Below, one piece after another: positions 59,001 through 64,000 of a stretch of 64,000 nucleotides of DNA. Under the pieces are notes generated by a model, which was not told the DNA's origin, searched no databases, and saw only the letters and a program-made list of their open reading frames with translations. The stretch covers positions 7,289,336 through 7,353,335 of the forward strand of contig VFFE01007669.1 in assembly GCA_008921705.1 (NCBI GenBank). Direction: 5' to 3'. The position numbers were made by a program, and so were the translations under genes. The stretch's first letter is position 1; every line of letters begins with the position of its first letter. The DNA comes from Burhinus oedicnemus. Taxonomy: Eukaryota; Chordata; Aves; Charadriiformes; Burhinidae.

Positions 59001-62000
59001 TAAGTTTCTTTGCCTTAAGTTGCTAGCTAATGGAATAACCTCTTTGTCTTTATTAGAAAGAGTCCCCAGCTTTATTAAGTTACATAATTTACAACCAATA
59101 GCGTAATCAATAAAACATTAACAAACATGTAACCTTAGACAAACCTCACATATTGATTTCTTTAAACATTCTCACAAAGCCTGCCTTTGGCCGAAAAAAC
59201 CATTCAGTTCCAGTGGCAACCCCAAAAAACACTTAATGTGCTAAGGTGTGGGCGCTGGAGGACACATTGAATTGGCTTCCTTGGAAATAAAGCTGGCTTT
59301 CAACTGGTCTCTGTAGATCCACCTCTGAAAGGTTATTTTTTGCATTTGGGAAGGAAGCTGTAATTTTCTCTGTTGTGCCTCATCTTTATCAGGAAAATAC
59401 AGTGCATAGCAAAATACAGTAGTTACCTGCACAGTTAAAAATGAACATAAATATTCTCTTAGCATGGACAAAAATGGATACTGCAAAACCTGTATTAGCT
59501 GATGTTGATTAAGCCTGGGGTTTCCCAGGTGAACTGTAACTAGCTGTGGTATTATCAAGCTTGACCTAGCCCTGTGTCTGCGTTAGGTAGGAAGCTGTGT
59601 TTAACATCAGGTAAGTGGCTCGTTTTTCTAACACACCACCTCATGTAAATGTATTTTCCAACTGTAAAAAAAGCTTCTGATGTCTCTTGAGTGCGGTTTA
59701 GTGGATGATACCGATATACCTGCAGTTATGCTTTTGATGCAATCAGAAGAGCTAGTATTTTATTATCCCTGCCTCTCTATTTTCAAGCCTGTGGAAAAAA
59801 ACCCCATCAGACAGTGTCTGCCAGGGAATCTATGTGCATTATTGCGCGACAGAATTGCACCAATGATAATTTCACAGGTAATTTAGAACTAGACTGGAGA
59901 AAGTAGCAGGAAAAGCATCGCAGGGAACATTCCCACACAAGCAAAGAAGTAGAGCAGACGTGCATCTTCTCCATCTTCAGTTTCAGTGATTTGGTGAAGG
60001 CACACACATAATATCTGGAACAATTAAGTGCTTAATCTTTTTTTAACCTATATCCTTGAGCGATACATTTATGTAAGGAAATTTTATGGACTTTGCTTTT
60101 CTTTAAAAACAGAATCATCTATTCATTGTGAAAGACTTTGAAAGGTTTCCTTTTCAAACGGGATGCAGGCGAGATGGAGCAATAAAGCTTCCCAGCAAAT
60201 GTTGGGGACTAGCGTGCAGAGTTCCCACGTCCCCTTTGGAGACTTTCTCATTTAACAGCCACAACTCCCCTTTATTAGATCACTATAAAACAAGTGCCTG
60301 GAGGGAGTCAGAAATGAATTGAATTTTGTAGATTTAAATGATTGTGTGGGACCTTTTTGGTTTAATATATACCCTGGAGAGGTTTGCTACTAGAACTTGG
60401 GAACTTTATAATAAGAATAATTCCTTAGCTAGAGATCTTTATCTTGTTACATTAATGATTCACTGGGGGGTTATACTGGAAAATGAAGGGAAATTTTTAA
60501 AAAGGCTATTAGATCAAATGTTCTTATGGAGACACGTACAGAGATGGTCAACAAAGATTTATAGGCTGGTGAGATAAGGAGTTTACTGCCTTTGTGCTGT
60601 ATGTACAGGGCAGCCGGCCGTTTCACAATGAGGTCCTCTCTGTGTCGTTACTCAGTGTTGTCTCCAGCTCACAATCAGCACGCAACAAGGTAAGGCTTTG
60701 CAGGCTGCCTCCCGCTTGTGCACTGCAAAATATGCGTGCAACAAGGGAATTCACCTAATAGTGGTTGTAACTACCTTAGCTTCAATGGTATGGGCCAAAC
60801 TCTGCAGCCAGACCCATTTTTTTTGCTTCTCTGCCTTTATCCCAGAGGTTTTGCAGCACTATTGCTCAGCTCCAGCTCTGCCACGTCAGTCTCAGCACTT
60901 ACTATTTATAGTGCCCACAGTTCCTGCTGGATTTGGTGAATGTTCAAGGTCTCTAAATAGCAACCGTGTGGTCTCCCAGGATGTGCCATTTGGAGAATGC
61001 AGATTCTGCTCGTACAGTGCCCATGCAAAACATTTACCACATTTCTGCCATTTATAGTTGCCACTGTAAAGGGCTTTGAAAGCCTGTTTCCTATATCACG
61101 CGCTTTTACCTGTGATCACGACCCACCAGTTTTAATGATAATATCAGGGAATTGCAGGATCAAGTACAATCCCCACAGCTGAAGCTAAGCATCCAAAAAT
61201 AACAAGGCAATTAGGAACATGCAGAGTGGCATTTTAGGCCTGAGGAGGGTGACCTTTCATCCAGCTAGGATGAATTCCCATTGACAGTCAATAGAAATGA
61301 AAATTGAACACCCCTGCAGCCTTTGCAAGTCCAAACCCTTGAAGAAAAATGGGAAGAAATGGGGAATGCAGGAACACACACTTGCACTTTGCTATCAAGT
61401 CACCATCAGGATATGAGAAGAAATTGCTGATAATGGATATATTTATGGTGATAGCCAGTGTCTGGAGCCTAAATGTGACAGTGGGGAAAGAGAAAGCAAG
61501 ATGGCTTTTGCCTGACAGAGGCTGCAGAGAGAGCAGTAGCCATCAGAGATGTCCAAGAAGCCCGGTTTGGCCCATTCACTAACAGCATCTGCTCCTACTT
61601 ATGTAAAGGTGTGAGTGTTGTCCCAAATGCCACACACCAAGCACCCTTTGGTCCCTTCTTTCCTGTTGTTACCTCATCCCCATGTTCATGACGGGTGAAA
61701 GGTAATTCCCTTGGCCACTTGCTCTCTCTGGTGCACAAATGTCCCAAGATAGCTGTAAAGCTGGATAAGAAGCCCAGGGAGACTTGTGGAGGAGAAGAGC
61801 CCAAGGCTGAAATCTGCTCCAACAGATACAAGGCGAAGAAAATCTATAGTGCCACTCTGTAGCTCAGTGGGAGCTGAAGAAATCCCATACCTCTTGGGAT
61901 CAAGCCTCTTGAGAATGATTTTTGGATAATCCTGGACAAAGAGCCCTCCACGCGTAACGTTTTTATGGAGGCAGAATGAAAGTATTGCGAAGAGCGCAAC

Positions 62001-63834
62001 ATGCACTTTACTCAGTATAGATCTGGAAAAAAATGTCAAAAGAAGTGAATTTAAATTCCTCTAAATGCAATTAGAGGTGACAAGATTTCTCATGGTGAGA
62101 GACTGCGTTAAAGCAAAAGCTAAAAGTTCCCATCCAGTTCATAAAGCCTTAGGTAGCTATTGGTAATATGAATTAAATTAATCAAAATGGGTAAAAGCTA
62201 ATGATCCTCTTGGGAACAAAATTAGCTCCTTAATGAAAGAAATGGAGTTCAGAAATTATAATAGAATATTAGCAGATGTGCCCTTTGGAAATTATAAATT
62301 TGCAAAATCCCCTTATGTAGATATTAGTTTGAGTCAAATTATCACTAAATCTGACCCTGGAGATGTGATGTGAATACGAGCACTACGATCTGCTCAGGAG
62401 GACCTGAAATCCTCTGTCAGCAGTTCTGCTGGGCTGTGTTGGGTCCCGCAGAACGCTTTCCCGAGTTAGCAACTAGGCACAGTCAAAACCCAAAACTTCT
62501 ACTTGTAATCTGCTAAGCTCTTGCTAGGGAGTCCTACTGCCTCTTGTGGCCTCTGGGTTGCTGAGAATAATTATCCTACAAGAGAGATTTTTAGGAAGAC
62601 TCACATGTGAGCAGGACAGAGGTGATCCTTGTCCTTGTGGCCATCCCATGCAATGGATGTTCTGTTCCGCGTGTTGGTCACTATCTTGAAACCAAAGCAC
62701 AAAGGACAGCTTATCAGTGTGGATCCACATGTAGTGAGGAACAAGAGACTCATCAGAGATCCAAGACATGTCAAAGTCACAGAAAGCAAACAAAATCCCA
62801 GAAAACAAACAAACAAACAAAATATAATGAATTGCTCATGTTGAGACTACAAAGAATTTATTACTTGTTTTTATGGCTCTTTCCAGCCAAGAACTTTTCT
62901 CAGCCATTTATGGAAAACATAAAAGCCACTGGGAGCTAAATAGGATAAAAACTAGATTTAAATCATCCTTACACATGCTGCTCACATCAGCATACAGCTG
63001 TTTTTCAGCATTTGGAGTCCTTGAAACTTTTAAACCATTTAGAACAGTATGTGATTGGTATGAAAAATAGCACAGACTTTCTTTTTATAAAAAGAAATCA
63101 CGCTCCGGGGTGCTGGATGCAAGGACTCGAGAAGCCAAGAAAGATGTTTGAAGTGCTTATTGGCATTCCAGGACCCAGAAAACTCTTCGTGCCTCACGCT
63201 ATCTCATAGCCATCCTGATGCCTCCATCCTGGGAACAAAACGAGGAAGACATTCCCTCTGTCTGGTGCAGATGGCTAACGTACAGCACAAAGCATGCTTG
63301 AGTCCAGAGTTTGAGGACGTAATGTGCATAGTTTAGGGAATGAGATCTTCCTTTTAGTTTTGTATTTATAGCACAAGTGGCAGCACTGTAAGCTTCTTCA
63401 TACTGTCCTGCCAAAGTTGATTCAGCTCTGCTCAGACTGTCAGGAGTTTGCATGCTCCACTCAATAAGCCACTAACCATAAAAAGATCTTGGACAAGGGA
63501 AAATCCAATAGTCCCCCAGACAGTAACTCCTACCCCCATCCCAGAAGGGAACAATTGCCAGTTTGCACAAATAAAAAGGCAAACCAAAAACATTAGACAA
63601 GGACAGGAGGAAAAGGAGAGGGGAAAAAGAAAGGCCCAAAACACACCATGAGCAGTTCCCATAGAAGAAATATGCCATATGTTGTGCCCTTGAAATTTGT
63701 GAACAAGTGTCTAGGGGAAAGAGGGGCACAGCTGAACTCAGTGGGATTGGGACAGTGCTTGAGATTGCGGAATGTTAACATCAGACACAGAAATGGGTGA
63801 TTCTTCGATGCTCAGTCTGAAAGGGCTTTGCAAA
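56086..63834. other. intergenic DNA without a recognisable gene
   Basis: Poly-A runs occur at 56135-56160. A candidate conserved element at 57170-57360 is listed separately, and an (AAAC)n run lies at about 62803-62820. Frames such as 119 codons at 60698-61057 and 117 codons at 61686-62039 (minus) have no recognisable domain or splice context. Confidence 0.6.
57170..57360. promoter_or_regulatory. candidate conserved non-coding element
   Basis: This is unique sequence with a short dyad (ATTACC at 57224-57229 and GGTAAT at 57234-57239), repeated TTAGCTCATTAGC words and GCATAATTTGC. It has no repeat signature and no open frame. The texture resembles a conserved enhancer; conservation was not tested. 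Confidence 0.22.
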
Positions 63835-63935
63835 GATGGATCCCTGACATTATTACCACTTTTCAGATAAGCAAACTGAAAGAGAAAGAACATAGAGTGA
63901 CTTTGTCCAAGTTTTAACGATCAGGAGTCCTGTTT
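63835..63935 (-). repeat. MIR-type SINE relic
   Basis: It reads ATTATTACCACTTTTCAGAT, then AAGCAAACTGAAAGAGAAAG, then GTGACTTTGTCCAAG, matching the reversed MIR order (cattttacagatgaggaaactgaggcacagag...gacttgcccaag). The last 65 bases of the window after it hold nothing recognised. Confidence 0.65.
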
Positions 63936-64000
63936 TTTAAAGGTCTTTCAGGTTGCGAAAGTTGACTTTATTTTGAATTGCAATGAAACCCCCAAAGTCT

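Noticed and set aside
1..64000. tRNA genes, CRISPR arrays, operons, toxin or phage-defence systems, endogenous retroviral genes
   Set aside because: No cloverleaf with a proper T-box was seen outside SINE relics, no spaced direct repeats, no prokaryotic gene layout, and no retroviral gag/pol/env motifs apart from CR1 reverse transcriptase.

Overview
The window is vertebrate nuclear DNA, almost certainly from a bird. It has interspersed CR1 LINE copies, one ending in the avian CR1 3' octamer repeat (ATTCTATG-like). It also has degraded MIR-type SINEs, spliced exons with consensus GT/AG borders, long AT-rich non-coding stretches and one isolated CpG island. No operons, ribosome binding sites, phage or CRISPR features are present. 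Nearly all short open frames are chance frames in non-coding DNA.

The only protein-coding gene I can support is the 3' part of CD83, on the + strand. CD83 is an immunoglobulin-domain surface protein of dendritic cells and lymphocytes. Three consecutive exons fit together in frame: the second half of the Ig-V domain (43490-43706), the stalk and transmembrane segment (43820-43923), and the cytoplasmic tail with the stop codon (45735-45893). A plausible 3' UTR runs to a poly(A) signal near 47465. The signal-peptide exon and the first Ig half-exon were not found. The only CpG island (about 27380-28480) lies 15 kb upstream and is the natural candidate promoter, but the link is inferred. The island carries a textbook RFX X-box and an NRF1-type site.

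Layout: 1-27200 is AT-rich intergenic DNA with a CR1 3' end at 5923, a MIR relic at 7135, a CA repeat at 8964, a T-tract beside a GC-rich block at 14635-15500, and octamer/homeodomain-rich DNA at 16790-17120. 27380-28480 is the CpG island. 28500-43490 is non-coding and probably includes CD83 intron sequence; it holds TA and CTCCT simple repeats and a CR1 with reverse-transcriptase remnants (38785-39640). 43490-47490 is the CD83 3' end. 47500-64000 is intergenic DNA with two head-to-tail CR1 fragments (51335-53075) and several MIR relics.

I see no new defence, toxin or mobile system. The observations most worth checking are the island's RFX/NRF1 architecture, the missing 5' exons of CD83, the loss of a cysteine in the CD83 Ig domain that I recall in the human protein, and several candidate conserved non-coding elements.
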